A program made the translations under genes and the position numbers. From NCBI GenBank assembly GCA_019359695.1, contig JAHHGV010000001.1, forward strand, positions 124,001 to 188,000: DNA of 64,000 bases, written 5' to 3'. Under the pieces are notes generated by a model, which searched no databases, had not been told where the DNA came from, and saw only the letters and a program-made list of their open reading frames with translations. This stretch comes from Brasilonema angustatum HA4187-MV1. Its GTDB lineage: Bacteria; Cyanobacteriota; Cyanobacteriia; Cyanobacteriales; Nostocaceae. Within the stretch, counting starts at the first letter, position 1. Every line of letters begins with the position of its first letter. Shown piece after piece: positions 18,013 to 30,257 of this stretch.

Positions 18013-18318
18013 GTGGCGAATACAAAGTCTGCTCTCAAGCGTGCCGAAATCGCAGAACGTAACCGACTGCGTAACAAAGCATATAAATCGGCAGTGAAAA
18101 CCCTGATGAAAAAATACTTCGCTGCTTTAGATGCCTATGGGGCAAATCAAAGCCCGGAATCAAAACAAGAAGTCATGAGCCGAATGTCGGAAGCTTACAG
18201 CAAAATCGATAGAGCGGTGAAAAAAGGTGTACTTCATCCTAACAATGGAGCCAGGAAGAAGTCAAAATTGGCTCAAAGGCTAAAAGTGCACACACAACCA
18301 GCAGCAAGCGCACAGTAG
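18013..18318 (+). CDS. rpsT: 30S ribosomal protein S20
   Basis: S20 binds 16S rRNA in the small subunit body. The 101-residue basic protein begins [20 protein letters not shown] and contains [16 protein letters not shown], both hallmarks of the family. The start is GTG at 18013. It is the first gene of the rpsT-tatD-rpoB-rpoC1-rpoC2 cluster found in many cyanobacteria. Confidence 0.97.
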   Translation: MANTKSALKRAEIAERNRLRNKAYKSAVKTLMKKYFAALDAYGANQSPESKQEVMSRMSEAYSKIDRAVKKGVLHPNNGARKKSKLAQRLKVHTQPAASAQ

Positions 18319-18509
18319 TCAATAGTCTGTAGTCTTGAGTCCCTAGTACATGAGTGCGAAAAGAAAGCAGCCATACCCAAAAGGAAGCAGCTGCACGTCT
18401 ACAGAATGATTGAAAAGCTTATGATGTTGTAAGCTTTTTGAATTTTGAATGAGTGCGAAGTGGTACGAGTCGGTATCAAGGACTAAAGGCAAAAGACAAA
18501 GGATAAGCA

Positions 18510-19295
18510 ATGCAGCTGATAGACACTCACGTTCACGTCAACTTTGATGTTTTCCAATCAGATTTAGAAGCAGTGCGATCGCGATGGCAACAAGCAGGCG
18601 TCGTACATCTGGTACACTCCTGTGTAGAACCATCTGAGTTTAAAGGCATTCAAGATCTTGCTCACCGTTTTCCAGAAATGAGCTTTGCTGTAGGGTTACA
18701 TCCTTTAGATGCAGCAAAATGGAATGAACAAACAGCAGATGAAATCATAAGTTTCGCTAATTCTGACTCTAAAGTCGTAGCAATTGGGGAAACTGGGCTG
18801 GATTTCTATAAAGCAGATAACGAAGAGCAACAGCAGAAGGTTTTTGAGACACAGTTAGCGATCGCCGCCCAACTCAATAAACCCGTCATTATCCACTGTC
18901 GTGATGCAGCGGCACAGGTAAAGCAAGTACTGCAAAAATGGATAAACCTCAAAGGAAAAAGTGTGCGGGGTGTCATGCACTGCTGGGGTGGAAGCCCAGA
19001 AGAAACCCAATGGTTTGTTGACTTGGACTTCTACATCAGCTTTAGCGGAACAGTGACATTTAAAAACGCCAAACAAATTCAACAATCAGCTGCTATGGTG
19101 AGGAGCGATCGCCTGTTAATCGAAACAGATTGTCCTTTTCTCTCACCCGTCCCAAAACGGGGTGAACGACGCAATGAACCAGCGTACGTCCGCTATGTTG
19201 CAGAACAAGTCGCAGCAATGCGGGGAGAAACTGTTGATGCGATCGCAACTCTGACAACCCGAAATGCCTGTGAATTGTTTGGCATAACAATATAG
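18510..19295 (+). CDS. tatD: TatD family metal-dependent hydrolase / DNase
   Basis: TatD proteins are TIM-barrel metalloenzymes with exonuclease activity. The 261-residue protein keeps the metal-binding motifs: [12 protein letters not shown] at the N-terminus (H7, H9), [22 protein letters not shown] and [10 protein letters not shown] near the C-terminus. Length is typical. It lies between rpsT and rpoB on the same strand, as in other cyanobacteria, but about 190 bp and 710 bp away from them. Confidence 0.95.
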   Translation: MQLIDTHVHVNFDVFQSDLEAVRSRWQQAGVVHLVHSCVEPSEFKGIQDLAHRFPEMSFAVGLHPLDAAKWNEQTADEIISFANSDSKVVAIGETGLDFYKADNEEQQQKVFETQLAIAAQLNKPVIIHCRDAAAQVKQVLQKWINLKGKSVRGVMHCWGGSPEETQWFVDLDFYISFSGTVTFKNAKQIQQSAAMVRSDRLLIETDCPFLSPVPKRGERRNEPAYVRYVAEQVAAMRGETVDAIATLTTRNACELFGITI

Positions 19296-19357
19296 AACAT
19301 CCCCCCTAGTGCATAAACTTAGAAAATGGAAAACTCAAACTTTAGGAGGACTAAAAT

Positions 19358-19408
19358 ATGGTATTATTATTTCCTCCAAAACCGACTTGTGTAAGCCATA
19401 ATGGTTAA
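19358..19408 (+). other. Possible 16-residue leader peptide with sequestered ribosome site
   Basis: ATG at 19358 follows TTTAGGAGGA (19341-19350) by seven bases and encodes MVLLFPPKPTCVSHNG. The ribosome site can pair with TTTCCTCCAAA inside the ORF (nine of ten positions), hiding the site. It may be chance. Confidence 0.3.
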
Positions 19409-19633
19409 AGAAGCAACTATTGAATTTGACACTTGAGTCAAGCTAAGCTTATTAATCATCCTTTTAATCTCTACAACTGGATGCTCGAATTCCATGATGA
19501 CTATAACTTTCAACTATTGGTCATCTAGACCTGCTCTGTAAACAGTAGTTTCATATTTTCCATATAGAGAATTGTTAAACAAATTACCGTGTGGTCACTA
19601 CCCGCTAAGGCAAGCTATCCATACAAAAATTAG

Positions 19634-19692
19634 GCTCAGGGGAGTATTGTCCTCTGAGCATAAGGATATTATCCCTCTGGGTTTCAACCCAG
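19634..19692 (+). promoter_or_regulatory. Two hairpins in the rpoB leader
   Basis: The first is GCTCAGGGGA / TCCTCTGAGC with a 6-base loop (19634-19659, one G-T pair). The second is CTGGGTT-TC-AACCCAG (19677-19692). Neither is followed by a T run, so they look more like leader structure than terminators. Confidence 0.45.
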
Positions 19693-20004
19693 GTAGTTAC
19701 GTACAAGCCAAAACAATGTAACGCTGCTTAGGTAGAATGCGCTTTTTGGAGGGGGAAGTGAAGAAAACAAGACAAAGTAACAAAAAGTTATACCATTTGA
19801 ATTCAGTAAAGAAGTTAGTAGCTAATGGAAATTGGCAACTTTTAGCGGCAAAATGGGTAATTATCCCCTTGCCAAAATTCTTATTAGCGGCTTTAATTGC
19901 TCCGTTTGCCCACACCTGCTCGTGAGTAGGCGGTGTCAGGAGAAGTTTCCACACACCATTCCCACACACAATTAAGTAAAACTTAGGTTGACAAAGGTAG
20001 AGGC

Positions 20005-23000
20005 ATGACGAACGAAACAATTATGGAACCCGCCTTTTTGTTGCCCGACTTGATAGAAATTCAGCGTTCCAGCTTCCGTTGGTTTCTAGAAGAAGGGCTA
20101 ATAGAAGAACTCAACTCCTTTAGTCCGATCACAGACTACACTGGCAAACTAGAACTGCATTTTTTGGGTCAAAACTACAGACTAAAAGAGCCAAAGTACA
20201 GTGTAGACGAAGCAAAACGGCGGGATAGTACCTACGCTGTACAAATGTATGTCCCGACTCGTTTAATTAATAAAGAAACCGGAGAAATAAAAGAACAGGA
20301 AGTTTTTATTGGGGATTTGCCTCTGATGACTGACCGAGGCACGTTTATCATTAACGGTGCTGAGCGGGTGATTGTCAACCAGATAGTGCGATCGCCAGGA
20401 GTGTACTACAAATCAGAAATTGACAAAAACGGGCGGCGTACCTATTCAGCTAGTTTAATCCCAAACCGAGGAGCCTGGCTGAAATTTGAAACAGACCGTA
20501 ACGACTTAGTCTGGGTACGTATTGACAAAACTCGCAAACTGTCAGCGCAAGTGCTTCTGAAGGCGCTTGGGTTGTCAGACAACGAAATCTTTGACGCTTT
20601 ACGCCACCCAGAATACTTCCAAAAAACCATTGAGAAAGAAGGGCAATTTTCTGAAGAAGAAGCCCTAATGGAGTTGTATCGTAAGCTGCGTCCTGGTGAA
20701 CCGCCCACAGTGTTAGGAGGACAACAACTTCTCGACTCGCGCTTCTTTGATCCCAAACGCTACGACCTTGGCCGCGTTGGACGTTACAAGCTGAACAAGA
20801 AACTGCGCTTGCAAGTGCCAGAAACGATGCGCGTCTTAACTCCCCAAGACATCTTGGCAGCAGTGGATTACCTGATCAATCTTGAGTTTGATATTGGGAA
20901 CACTGACGACATTGACCACTTGGGTAACCGCCGAGTCAGAAGCGTGGGCGAATTGCTGCAAAACCAGGTAAGAGTCGGTTTAAACCGCTTAGAACGTATC
21001 ATTCGCGAAAGAATGACCGTATCTGATGCTGAAGTGCTGACTCCTGCTTCCTTAGTGAACCCGAAACCCTTGGTTGCAGCCATTAAAGAATTCTTTGGGT
21101 CTAGCCAATTGTCGCAGTTCATGGATCAGACAAATCCTCTGGCAGAACTGACCCACAAACGCCGTTTATCCGCACTAGGTCCAGGAGGTCTAACCCGCGA
21201 ACGTGCAGGTTTTGCGGTACGGGATATTCACCCATCCCACTACGGACGCATTTGCCCAGTGGAAACTCCAGAAGGTCCCAACGCAGGTTTGATTGGTTCC
21301 TTAGCAACTCATGCTCGCGTTAACCAGTATGGTTTTCTAGAAACACCCTATCGAGCAGTAGAAAATGGACGGGTGCGGTTTGATTTACCACCTGTTTACA
21401 TGACTGCAGATGAAGAAGACGACCTGCGCGTTGCTGCAGGCGACTTGCCAGTAGATGAAAATGCTGAGATCATCGGACCGCAAGTCACAGTACGTTATCG
21501 TCAGGAATTCTCCACAACCACGCCAGAGCAAGTGGACTACGTAGCAATATCGCCTGTGCAAATCGTGTCTGTTGCTACTAGTATGATTCCATTTTTGGAG
21601 CATGACGACGCTAACCGCGCCCTGATGGGATCGAATATGCAACGGCAAGCAGTCCCCCTACTTAAACCAGAGCGTCCTTTAGTAGGAACAGGCTTAGAAG
21701 CTCAAGCAGCAAGAGACTCTGGTATGGTGATCGTATCGCGTACCGACGGAGAAGTAGTATATGTAGACGCAACAGAAATTCGTGTGCGTCCACGGGTTGC
21801 CTCAACTGATGGAAAGCCAACTGCCGCGCTGAGTCACCAGGGCACTGGCTCATCCGCACGCGACCATTCTTCCAAATCTAATACCTCAGACCTTAGATAC
21901 CCCATTTCCAAATATCATCGCTCCAACCAAGATACCTGTCTCAACCAAAAACCGTTAGTGTACATGGGTGAACGTGTTGTCGCAGGTCAAGTGCTGGCGG
22001 ATGGTTCTTCTACCGAAGGAGGCGAACTGGCACTGGGGCAAAACATCGTCGTCGCCTATATGCCTTGGGAAGGGTATAACTACGAAGACGCGATTTTGAT
22101 TTCGGAACGTCTGGTGCAGGATGATATCTACACCTCAATTCACATTGAAAAATATGAAATTGAGGCAAGACAAACCAAGTTGGGACCAGAAGAAATAACT
22201 AGAGAAATTCCCAACGTAGGTGAAGATGCTTTGCGTCAGTTGGATGAACAGGGGATCATTCGCATAGGGGCATGGGTAGAATCTGGTGACATCCTGGTCG
22301 GAAAAGTAACACCAAAAGGTGAATCCGACCAGCCACCAGAAGAAAAGTTGCTGCGGGCAATTTTCGGTGAAAAAGCGCGGGATGTCAGAGACAATTCCCT
22401 ACGAGTCCCCAACGGTGAAAAAGGACGCGTCGTAGACGTACGCTTGTTTACACGCGAACAAGGCGATGAACTGCCACCAGGGGCAAACATGGTCGTTCGG
22501 GTTTATGTGGCGCAGAAGCGTAAAATTCAAGTCGGCGACAAAATGGCAGGACGTCACGGTAACAAAGGAATTATTTCCAAAATCTTGCCAATAGAAGACA
22601 TGCCGTACTTGCCAGATGGCTCACCAGTAGACATTGTCCTTAATCCTTTGGGCGTACCCAGCCGGATGAACGTTGGACAAGTGTTTGAATGTCTGTTGGG
22701 TTGGGCTGGTCAAAACCTGGGAGTGCGGTTTAAACTCACCCCCTTTGACGAAATGTATGGCGAAGAATCATCTCGAACCATAGTACATGGCAAATTGCAA
22801 GAAGCACGGGACGAAACAGGCAGAAACTGGGTTTTTAACCCAGATGATCCTGGAAAAATCTTGGTGTATGACGGTCGCACCGGCGAACCCTTTGACCGAG
22901 CAATTACTATCGGTGTGGCATATATGCTGAAACTGGTTCACTTGGTGGACGACAAGATCCACGCCCGTTCAACAGGTCCATACTCGCTAGTGACCCAGCA

Positions 23001-23385
23001 ACCCTTGGGTGGTAAAGCACAACAAGGTGGTCAGCGGTTCGGTGAAATGGAAGTGTGGGCATTGGAAGCCTTCGGTGCTGCTTACACCTTGCAGGAGTTG
23101 CTCACCGTCAAATCAGACGATATGCAAGGACGAAATGAAGCCCTCAATGCGATCGTTAAAGGCAAGGCAATTCCTCGACCTGGAACACCAGAATCCTTTA
23201 AAGTGTTGATGCGAGAACTGCAATCACTAGGCTTAGATATTGCCGTACACAAGGTAGAGACGCAGACAGACGGTAGTTCTTTGGATGTTGAAGTCGATTT
23301 GATGACCGACCAAGGAAATCGCCGTACACCTCCACGTCCAACCTATGAATCCTTGTCGCGCGAGTCGATGGAAGACGAGGAATAA
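20005..23385 (+). CDS. rpoB: DNA-directed RNA polymerase subunit beta
   Basis: Catalytic core subunit of RNA polymerase. The 1126-residue sequence shows the family landmarks in order: [20 protein letters not shown] near the N-terminus, the rifampicin region ([20 protein letters not shown]), [50 protein letters not shown] and [15 protein letters not shown]. The S531-equivalent position reads LSALGPGG, i.e. the usual drug-sensitive form. A Ser/Asp-rich segment at about residues 598-630 is a variable region in cyanobacteria. Transcribed with rpoC1 and rpoC2 downstream. Confidence 0.98.
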   Translation: MTNETIMEPAFLLPDLIEIQRSSFRWFLEEGLIEELNSFSPITDYTGKLELHFLGQNYRLKEPKYSVDEAKRRDSTYAVQMYVPTRLINKETGEIKEQEVFIGDLPLMTDRGTFIINGAERVIVNQIVRSPGVYYKSEIDKNGRRTYSASLIPNRGAWLKFETDRNDLVWVRIDKTRKLSAQVLLKALGLSDNEIFDALRHPEYFQKTIEKEGQFSEEEALMELYRKLRPGEPPTVLGGQQLLDSRFFDPKRYDLGRVGRYKLNKKLRLQVPETMRVLTPQDILAAVDYLINLEFDIGNTDDIDHLGNRRVRSVGELLQNQVRVGLNRLERIIRERMTVSDAEVLTPASLVNPKPLVAAIKEFFGSSQLSQFMDQTNPLAELTHKRRLSALGPGGLTRERAGFAVRDIHPSHYGRICPVETPEGPNAGLIGSLATHARVNQYGFLETPYRAVENGRVRFDLPPVYMTADEEDDLRVAAGDLPVDENAEIIGPQVTVRYRQEFSTTTPEQVDYVAISPVQIVSVATSMIPFLEHDDANRALMGSNMQRQAVPLLKPERPLVGTGLEAQAARDSGMVIVSRTDGEVVYVDATEIRVRPRVASTDGKPTAALSHQGTGSSARDHSSKSNTSDLRYPISKYHRSNQDTCLNQKPLVYMGERVVAGQVLADGSSTEGGELALGQNIVVAYMPWEGYNYEDAILISERLVQDDIYTSIHIEKYEIEARQTKLGPEEITREIPNVGEDALRQLDEQGIIRIGAWVESGDILVGKVTPKGESDQPPEEKLLRAIFGEKARDVRDNSLRVPNGEKGRVVDVRLFTREQGDELPPGANMVVRVYVAQKRKIQVGDKMAGRHGNKGIISKILPIEDMPYLPDGSPVDIVLNPLGVPSRMNVGQVFECLLGWAGQNLGVRFKLTPFDEMYGEESSRTIVHGKLQEARDETGRNWVFNPDDPGKILVYDGRTGEPFDRAITIGVAYMLKLVHLVDDKIHARSTGPYSLVTQQPLGGKAQQGGQRFGEMEVWALEAFGAAYTLQELLTVKSDDMQGRNEALNAIVKGKAIPRPGTPESFKVLMRELQSLGLDIAVHKVETQTDGSSLDVEVDLMTDQGNRRTPPRPTYESLSRESMEDEE

Positions 23386-23872
23386 ATAGTGAACAGTGAG
23401 TAAGCGTGCTTGATGAGGGTTTCCCGACCTAGGCATGTGGTGAGACAGCGCTTGATGAGGGTCTCCCGACCTAGGCGACTGCGCTCTTCGCAGCGGAACC
23501 GGAGGTTCTCCCCGATAGCCGTAAGGCGTGGCGTTAGCCATAGGGTAATCACTCAACAGTGAGACGAGTACTGTTCATGCGTAGCATGTTCCTAAGCCCT
23601 ATGCCTACGCCACGGCGACACCGCTGTTCGTAGCGTAGGCATAAGGAGATACTCGCACCGACCGGACACCCAACGTGTATGCCTACGGCACCCTTAGCAC
23701 ATACAGCCCAACTGTGCCGTATGTGCTAAAGGCAAACCCGGAGGGTAAATTGTTATTAGTCAACAGTAATAACTGAAAACTGATAACTAACAACTGAATA
23801 CTCACACCAACGGGGGAGTTGCTCACCCGTGTTTCTCAGAAGTAATAACTTAGAACACAGTTTAGACGAAAG
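23386..23872. repeat. Repeat cluster in the rpoB-rpoC1 spacer
   Basis: The 487-bp spacer holds two 27-bp direct repeats (23408-23434, 23450-23476; GCTTGATGAGGG...CCGACCTAGGC, one mismatch), a 43-bp element (23503-23545) that recurs exactly inverted at 30505-30547, and two hairpins: ATGCCTACGC / GCGTAGGCAT (23601-23642) and TTAGCACATAC / GTATGTGCTAA (23694-23729). No gene is supported. Confidence 0.8.
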
Positions 23873-25750
23873 ATGAGAGTAGCCCAAAATAATCAGTTTG
23901 ACTACGTTAAAATCGGCTTGGCATCACCAGAACGCATTCGGATTTGGGGTGAGAGAACTTTACCGAATGGTCAAGTAGTTGGTGAAGTCACAAAGCCAGA
24001 GACGATAAATTACCGTACTTTAAAACCGGAGATGGATGGCTTGTTCTGCGAGCGCATCTTTGGTCCAGCTAAAGATTGGGAATGCCATTGTGGCAAATAC
24101 AAGAGAGTGCGTCATAGAGGTATTGTGTGCGAACGCTGTGGCGTGGAAGTGACTGAATCACGAGTGCGCCGCCACCGCATGGGTTACATTAAACTCGCCG
24201 CACCAGTCGCTCATGTTTGGTATCTCAAAGGCATTCCCAGCTATATCTCTATCCTGCTAGATATGCCTTTGCGGGATGTAGAGCAAATTGTTTATTTCAA
24301 TTCCTATGTTGTTCTCAGTCCTGGCAATGCTGAAACCTTAACTTACAAACAGTTACTGAGTGAAGACCAGTGGCTGGAAATCGAAGACCAAATTTACTCA
24401 GAAGATTCCACGCTTGCTGGGGTAGAGGTCGGTATTGGTGCAGAAGCGTTGTTGCGATTGCTCGCCGATATCAACTTAGAAGAAGCAGCTGAATCCTTGC
24501 GCGAAGAAATTACGACCGCCAAAGGTCAAAAGCGGGCGAAGCTGATTAAGCGGTTACGGGTGATTGACAACTTCATCGCCACCGGGTCTAAACCTGAGTG
24601 GATGGTTATGGCTGTGATCCCCGTTATTCCCCCAGACTTGCGCCCAATGGTGCAGTTGGACGGCGGACGATTTGCGACGAGCGATTTGAATGATTTATAT
24701 CGCCGAGTGATTAACCGCAACAACCGTTTGGCACGCCTGCAAGAAATTTTGGCTCCAGAGATTATTGTTCGCAACGAAAAGCGGATGCTGCAAGAAGCAG
24801 TGGACGCTTTGATAGACAATGGTCGTCGGGGACGCACGGTCGTAGGGGCAAACAACCGACCACTCAAGTCTTTGTCCGACATCATCGAAGGTAAGCAAGG
24901 ACGTTTCCGGCAAAACTTACTCGGTAAACGGGTTGACTACTCCGGACGTTCCGTAATTGTCGTCGGACCAAAGCTTAACATCCACCAGTGCGGTTTGCCA
25001 CGAGAAATGGCAATTGAGCTATTTCAACCGTTTGTCATCAATCGGCTGATTCGTAGCGGAATGGTGAATAACATCAAAGCCGCGAAAAAGTTGATATCTC
25101 GTTCTGACCCGAGTGTTTGGGATGTTCTAGAAGAAGTGATTGAAGGACACCCTGTTTTGCTCAACCGTGCGCCGACGCTGCACCGTTTGGGTATTCAAGC
25201 TTTCGAACCAATTTTAGTAGAAGGTCGAGCAATTCAGCTCCACCCACTTGTTTGTCCAGCATTTAACGCTGACTTTGATGGTGACCAAATGGCGGTACAC
25301 GTACCGTTATCTTTGGAATCTCAAGCGGAAGCACGGTTACTGATGCTGGCGTCTAACAACATTTTGTCACCAGCAACTGGTAGACCAATTATTACACCTA
25401 GCCAAGACATGGTCTTAGGGGCATATTACTTAACCGCAGAAAATCCTAATGCGACAAAAGGCGCAGGACGGTACTTTACTTGTCTTGATGATGTTGTCAT
25501 GGCTTACGAACAGCAACAAATTGACCTACATGCCTATATCTATGTGCGATATGACGGCGAAGTCGAGACAGGTGAGCCAGATATAGAACCGGTTGAAGTT
25601 AAACCCAATGACGATGGTAGCCGGACTTTGCTGTATAAGTTCCGTCGAGTCAGAGAAGATGCTCAGGGAAACATGCTCTCTCAGTATATACGGACAACAC
25701 CAGGTCGCGTTATTTACAATAAAGCGATTCAAGAAGCGATCGCCAGTTAA
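23873..25750 (+). CDS. rpoC1: DNA-directed RNA polymerase subunit gamma (RpoC1)
   Basis: N-terminal half of beta', separate in cyanobacteria and plastids. The 625-residue protein has the zinc-binding region ([20 protein letters not shown], about 72-91), [20 protein letters not shown] and the catalytic magnesium motif [12 protein letters not shown]. Length is normal. The start ATG at 23873 ([19 protein letters not shown]) matches the family's usual N-terminus. It follows rpoB across the repeat-rich spacer and precedes rpoC2. Confidence 0.98.
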   Translation: MRVAQNNQFDYVKIGLASPERIRIWGERTLPNGQVVGEVTKPETINYRTLKPEMDGLFCERIFGPAKDWECHCGKYKRVRHRGIVCERCGVEVTESRVRRHRMGYIKLAAPVAHVWYLKGIPSYISILLDMPLRDVEQIVYFNSYVVLSPGNAETLTYKQLLSEDQWLEIEDQIYSEDSTLAGVEVGIGAEALLRLLADINLEEAAESLREEITTAKGQKRAKLIKRLRVIDNFIATGSKPEWMVMAVIPVIPPDLRPMVQLDGGRFATSDLNDLYRRVINRNNRLARLQEILAPEIIVRNEKRMLQEAVDALIDNGRRGRTVVGANNRPLKSLSDIIEGKQGRFRQNLLGKRVDYSGRSVIVVGPKLNIHQCGLPREMAIELFQPFVINRLIRSGMVNNIKAAKKLISRSDPSVWDVLEEVIEGHPVLLNRAPTLHRLGIQAFEPILVEGRAIQLHPLVCPAFNADFDGDQMAVHVPLSLESQAEARLLMLASNNILSPATGRPIITPSQDMVLGAYYLTAENPNATKGAGRYFTCLDDVVMAYEQQQIDLHAYIYVRYDGEVETGEPDIEPVEVKPNDDGSRTLLYKFRRVREDAQGNMLSQYIRTTPGRVIYNKAIQEAIAS

Positions 25751-25979
25751 CCGTTACGCAAAGTCAAAAATGAGCTAGTACCGGGGTGAAGCAGCACTGC
25801 CCAAAGGGTTTGGTCAGGCTACAGCAACTGGCAAACCCCTAAGGATCAAAAAGTCAAAAGTTCAAAGTTTTTTGACCAATGAGGTGTTGATCCTTGACTC
25901 TACCAGAGGCAGTTGCTACGGGAAAATCCCCGCACTGCCTCCCCTTGACCAATGACTAATGACTAAGGACTAATGACTC
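25751..25979. other. rpoC1-rpoC2 spacer
   Basis: Contains an imperfect long inverted arrangement (AAAAGTTCAAAGTTTTTTG region) and near its end the ACTAATG-type STRR listed separately. No gene is seen. Confidence 0.4.
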
Positions 25980-25990
25980 ATGACTAATGA
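25945..25990. repeat. ACTAATG heptamer repeats running into the rpoC2 start
   Basis: Units TGACCAA, TGACTAA, TGACTAAGGAC, TAATGACTCA and TGACTAATGAC follow each other. The last unit contains the annotated rpoC2 start codon and encodes its first residues (MTND). This heptamer STRR is known from heterocystous cyanobacteria; another copy is at about 52727-52754. Confidence 0.8.
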
Positions 25991-28900
25991 CAAAATGGTT
26001 TTTCGGAATCGTATCGTTGACAAAGGTCAACTGAAGAACCTTATCTCCTGGTCGTTCATCCATTATGGTACGGCCCGGACAGCAATGATGGCAGACAAAT
26101 TAAAAGATTTGGGATTCCGCTACGCGACCAAAGCAGGTGTTTCCATCAGTGTTGATGATTTGATGGTTCCTCCTTCCAAGCGAGCGCTTCTAGAAGCAGC
26201 TGAGGCTGAAATTCGTGCAACTGAAGAACGCTACCAACGTGGAGAAATTACCGAAGTAGAGCGATTCCAAAAAGTGATTGACACTTGGAACGGTACTTCT
26301 GAAGCTCTTAAGGACGAAGTGGTCAACTACTTCAAGAAAACTAACCCCCTTAACTCCGTGTACATGATGGCATTCTCTGGAGCAAGGGGTAACATTTCTC
26401 AGGTACGCCAATTGGTCGGAATGCGAGGACTGATGGCGGATCCCCAAGGAGAAATTATTGACCAGCCGATCAAAACAAACTTCCGCGAAGGACTGACCGT
26501 AACAGAATACATTATTTCGTCTTACGGTGCGAGAAAAGGTCTAGTAGACACAGCCTTGCGGACTGCTGACTCTGGTTATCTTACCCGCCGTTTGGTGGAC
26601 GTATCGCAGGATGTGATTATTCGAGAATTTGACTGCGGTACCACCAGGGGAATTCCTTTGCGAGCCATGACAGAAGGTGAAAAAGTCTTGATTAACCTTG
26701 GCACAAGGTTAATGGGGCGAGTCATTGGAGAGGATGTGGTGCATCCAAAAACAAAAGAAGTTCTTGCAGCACGTAATAGCCCCGTTTCCGATGATCTGGC
26801 ACGCAAAATTGATAAGGCCGGAGTCAAAGAAGTCGTCGTGCGCTCTCCTTTGACTTGTGAAGCTGCGCGATCCGTCTGCCAACATTGCTATGGCTGGAGT
26901 TTGGCACACGCTAAGATGGTGGACCTCGGCGAAGCTGTAGGGATCATTGCGGCACAAAGTATTGGTGAACCCGGAACCCAGCTGACGATGCGTACCTTTC
27001 ACACAGGTGGTGTCTTCTCTGGTGAAGTTGCAAAACAAGTCCGTGCAGAATCCGATGGTACCGTTCGCTTGCCACGTAAATTGCGGACAAGAGCTTACCG
27101 TACTCGCCACGGGGAAGATGCCCTGTATGTAGAAGCTAATGGCAGCATTACTTTAGAAATAGCAGCAGACAAAGCTGGCTCCCCAACGACTCAAGAAATT
27201 TCTGTTACCCAAGGTTCAACACTATACGTTGTTGATGGGCAAAAGATTAAGACGGGTCAGCTATTTGCTGAGGTTGCGATTGGTGGACGTACAACTCGTA
27301 TCAATACAGAAAAAGCGGTCAAAGATGTCGCCTCTGACATGGCAGGGGAAGTCAAATTTGCTGATGTTGTGCCAGAACAAAAAACTGACCGTCAGGGAAA
27401 CACCACAACAACAGCAGCCCGGGGTGGATTGATTTGGATTCTCTCAGGGGAAGTTTATAACTTACCCCCAGGAGCAGAGTTGGTGGTCAACAATGGTGAC
27501 ACTATAGAATCCAATGGTGTTTTAGCAGAAACCAAGTTAACAACGTTGCACGGCGGTGTTGTCCGTTTACCAGAAGCGATCCCAGGTAAAGGAACACGGG
27601 AGATTGAAATTATCACTGCTTCTGTGGTCTTAGACCAAGCAACAGTAACAGCACAAACAACTCAAGGTCGCAACAACTACTTAGTCACCACTGGAAACAA
27701 CCAAGTCTTTAACCTTAGAGCAACCCCAGGCACAAAAGTTCAAAATGGTCAAGTGGTAGCTGAGTTGATTGATGACCGCTATCGCACAACCACTGGTGGA
27801 TTGCTGAAATACGCTGGTGTGGATGTCCAGAAAAAAGGTAAGGCAAAGCTGGGTTACGAGGTGGTGCAGGGAGGTACCCTCCTCTGGATTCCTGAAGAAA
27901 CCCACGAAGTTAACAAAGATATTTCGCTGCTGATGGTAGAAGACGGTCAGTTTGTTGAAGCTGGCACTGAAGTCGTGAAAGATATCTTCTGCCAAAATAG
28001 TGGTGTGATCGAAGTCACTCAGAAAAACGACATTCTCCGGGAAGTGGTTGTTAAGCCAGGAGAACTGTTGATGGTGGACGACCCAGAAGCAGTGATGGGC
28101 AAAGATGGCACCTTTATTCAGCCTGGTGAAGAATTATTAGGGCAAGTCGCTACAGAGTTGCGCTACATCGAATATGTCGAATCACCAGAAGGTCCAGGAC
28201 TGTTGAGTCGTCCAGTTGTTGAGTTTGCAGTACCCAACAATCCTGATGTGCCATCAACCACATCAGTCAGTCAACAAACGAGTCGTTCAATTCAATTGCG
28301 GGCAGTACAGCGTCTGCCATACAAAGATTCTGAGCGTGTCAAGACCGTCGAAGGTGTTGAACTGCTGCGAACCCAACTGGTATTGGAGATTGAGCAGGAA
28401 GGCGAACAAGACCACAATGCTTCCCCCTTGGCAGCAGATATTGAATTAGTAGCGGATGTTAATGATCCAGAAATTCAGCGCTTGCAACTGGTCATTTTGG
28501 AATCTTTGGTGCTTCGTCGGGATATAGCTGCTGACGTAACCCAAGGCAGTACTCAGACAAGCCTGGAAGTTGAGGATGGACACACAATAGTCCCAGGTTC
28601 TGTCGTAGCACGTACCCAGATATTGTGTAAAGAAGGGGGTATCGTGCGGGGCGTACAAAAGGGAACAGAGGCAGTTCGCCGCTGTTTAGTGTTGCGCCAC
28701 ACTGACATGACTAAGACAAATTTGAGTTCTCCACCTAAAGTCAAAGTGGGTGAGTTGGTAGTAGAAGGTGTAGAAATTGCCCCTGGAGTATTTGCCGAGC
28801 AATCTGGGCAAGTCCTGGCAGTACAGAAGGGAGAAAGAAAAGCTGAGAAGGCACAAGGAGAAATTCCCCCTACTGAGGAATCAGCACTCACTACTGTGAA

Positions 28901-30065
28901 CTACTCCGTTACACTCCGTGTTGGTCGTCCGTACCGAGTCAGTGGAGGCGCTGTGTTGCAGGTAGACGATGGCGATTTAGTACAGCGTGGTGATAACTTG
29001 GTGTTACTGGTGTTTGAACGCGCCAAGACTGGGGACATCATTCAAGGTTTGCCCAGAATTGAGGAACTCCTTGAAGCCCGTAAGCCAAAAGAGGCGTGTA
29101 TACTAGCACGTCGTACTGGAGAACTCAAGGTTGTTTACGGCGATGGCGATGAAGCGATCGCGCTGAAAGTTGTTGAATCTAATGGTGTGGTCACCGATTA
29201 TCCTCTAGGACCAGGACAAAACCTGATCATGCCAGATGGAGCACAAATCACAGCAGGACAAGCATTAACTGATGGTCCTTCTAATCCTCATGAAATTCTG
29301 GACATCTTCTTCAGCCTGGGTTCTGAAGACGGAATCTATGCCTGCGCCAGCCATGCCTTGCAAAAGGTGCAGACGTTCTTGGTGAACGAAGTGCAATCAG
29401 TGTATCAGTCCCAAGGTATTGATATTGCTGACAAGCACATTGAAGTGATTGTCCGCCAGATGACCTCGAAAGTACGAATAGATGATGGTGGTGACACCAG
29501 CATGCTCCCTGGAGAATTGGTAGAGTTGCGCCAAGTCGAGCAAGTCAATGAAGCTATGGCAATCACTGGTGGTGCGCGGGCGCAGTATACCCCAGTATTA
29601 TTGGGTATTACCAAAGCATCCTTGAATACTGATAGCTTTATTTCCGCAGCATCCTTCCAAGAAACAACGCGTGTCTTGACTGAGGCGGCAATTGAAGGTA
29701 AGTCTGACTGGTTGCGCGGCTTAAAGGAAAACGTGATTATCGGACGACTGATTCCTGCAGGTACTGGGTTTAATGCTTATGAAGAACCTGGTGCTATCGA
29801 GGACTATGCTGCTGATATGACTAGCACTGTCTTGGATGAAGTTGACGATCCACTCGATATGGTATTGGATGACCGCACAGCCCGAAGCTATCAATTAGAT
29901 TCTCCCACTGTTAACGGGGATGGCTTTGGTATCAGACGCAGTTCAGAAAAGTCGATTTTGGATGAGGATGATTTGATGCTTGCTTCTGATAACGAAAGTG
30001 ACATTGATGAGTTCGTAGAAGAAGACTACGATGAAGACGACGATTACGATGATGACGACGAGTAG
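25980..30065 (+). CDS. rpoC2: DNA-directed RNA polymerase subunit beta' (RpoC2)
   Basis: C-terminal part of beta', with bridge helix and trigger loop. The 1361-residue protein contains [40 protein letters not shown] (trigger-loop region), MRTFHTGG, the large cyanobacterial insertion (SI3, roughly 350-970), and near the C-terminus [20 protein letters not shown]. It ends in a very acidic tail ([14 protein letters not shown]). The start may be ATG at 25980 or ATG at 25995 (MVFRN); the former lies in an STRR, so the N-terminal four or five residues are uncertain. A strong terminator follows at 30224. Confidence 0.98.
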   Translation: MTNDKMVFRNRIVDKGQLKNLISWSFIHYGTARTAMMADKLKDLGFRYATKAGVSISVDDLMVPPSKRALLEAAEAEIRATEERYQRGEITEVERFQKVIDTWNGTSEALKDEVVNYFKKTNPLNSVYMMAFSGARGNISQVRQLVGMRGLMADPQGEIIDQPIKTNFREGLTVTEYIISSYGARKGLVDTALRTADSGYLTRRLVDVSQDVIIREFDCGTTRGIPLRAMTEGEKVLINLGTRLMGRVIGEDVVHPKTKEVLAARNSPVSDDLARKIDKAGVKEVVVRSPLTCEAARSVCQHCYGWSLAHAKMVDLGEAVGIIAAQSIGEPGTQLTMRTFHTGGVFSGEVAKQVRAESDGTVRLPRKLRTRAYRTRHGEDALYVEANGSITLEIAADKAGSPTTQEISVTQGSTLYVVDGQKIKTGQLFAEVAIGGRTTRINTEKAVKDVASDMAGEVKFADVVPEQKTDRQGNTTTTAARGGLIWILSGEVYNLPPGAELVVNNGDTIESNGVLAETKLTTLHGGVVRLPEAIPGKGTREIEIITASVVLDQATVTAQTTQGRNNYLVTTGNNQVFNLRATPGTKVQNGQVVAELIDDRYRTTTGGLLKYAGVDVQKKGKAKLGYEVVQGGTLLWIPEETHEVNKDISLLMVEDGQFVEAGTEVVKDIFCQNSGVIEVTQKNDILREVVVKPGELLMVDDPEAVMGKDGTFIQPGEELLGQVATELRYIEYVESPEGPGLLSRPVVEFAVPNNPDVPSTTSVSQQTSRSIQLRAVQRLPYKDSERVKTVEGVELLRTQLVLEIEQEGEQDHNASPLAADIELVADVNDPEIQRLQLVILESLVLRRDIAADVTQGSTQTSLEVEDGHTIVPGSVVARTQILCKEGGIVRGVQKGTEAVRRCLVLRHTDMTKTNLSSPPKVKVGELVVEGVEIAPGVFAEQSGQVLAVQKGERKAEKAQGEIPPTEESALTTVNYSVTLRVGRPYRVSGGAVLQVDDGDLVQRGDNLVLLVFERAKTGDIIQGLPRIEELLEARKPKEACILARRTGELKVVYGDGDEAIALKVVESNGVVTDYPLGPGQNLIMPDGAQITAGQALTDGPSNPHEILDIFFSLGSEDGIYACASHALQKVQTFLVNEVQSVYQSQGIDIADKHIEVIVRQMTSKVRIDDGGDTSMLPGELVELRQVEQVNEAMAITGGARAQYTPVLLGITKASLNTDSFISAASFQETTRVLTEAAIEGKSDWLRGLKENVIIGRLIPAGTGFNAYEEPGAIEDYAADMTSTVLDEVDDPLDMVLDDRTARSYQLDSPTVNGDGFGIRRSSEKSILDEDDLMLASDNESDIDEFVEEDYDEDDDYDDDDE

Positions 30066-30223
30066 TATTTTGTCTGCTAAATGATCTGAGTACACATCAC
30101 AGTAATTGGGGTACAGAATTCGTCGATTTGTTGTAGGTTAGGTTGCATTCCCCGCAACCCAAGATCAACCTCCAGGATTTAGAACCCCTATTAATGAAAA
30201 GCTCTACTAACTTACTCACCCCA

Positions 30224-30257
30224 ATCAGAGGAATTCCTCAAGTGGGGTGAGTTTTTT
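30224..30257 (+). terminator. Intrinsic terminator of the RNA polymerase operon
   Basis: Perfect 10-bp stem ACTCACCCCA / TGGGGTGAGT (30224-30233, 30243-30252) followed directly by a run of six T. It lies 160 bp after the rpoC2 stop. Confidence 0.9.

Larger units (their letters stand above)
19296..20004. other. Leader region upstream of rpoB
   Basis: A 709-bp spacer without a normal gene. It contains a 16-codon ORF (19358-19408) with a strong AGGAGG site that can pair with TTTCCTCC downstream, and two hairpins at 19634-19659 and 19677-19692. The rpoB promoter and an untranslated leader presumably lie here. An ORF at 19697-20020 on the other strand is not supported. Confidence 0.5.

Noticed and set aside
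19677-19692. tRNA T-arm-like sequence CTGGGTTTCAACCCAG
   Set aside because: No cloverleaf can be formed around it; it is only a palindrome.
19697-20020. 107-residue minus-strand ORF upstream of rpoB
   Set aside because: It overlaps the rpoB start and the leader hairpins and has no supporting start context.
23233-23556. Minus-strand ORFs running from rpoB into the spacer
   Set aside because: They read through the repeat cluster and the antisense of rpoB.
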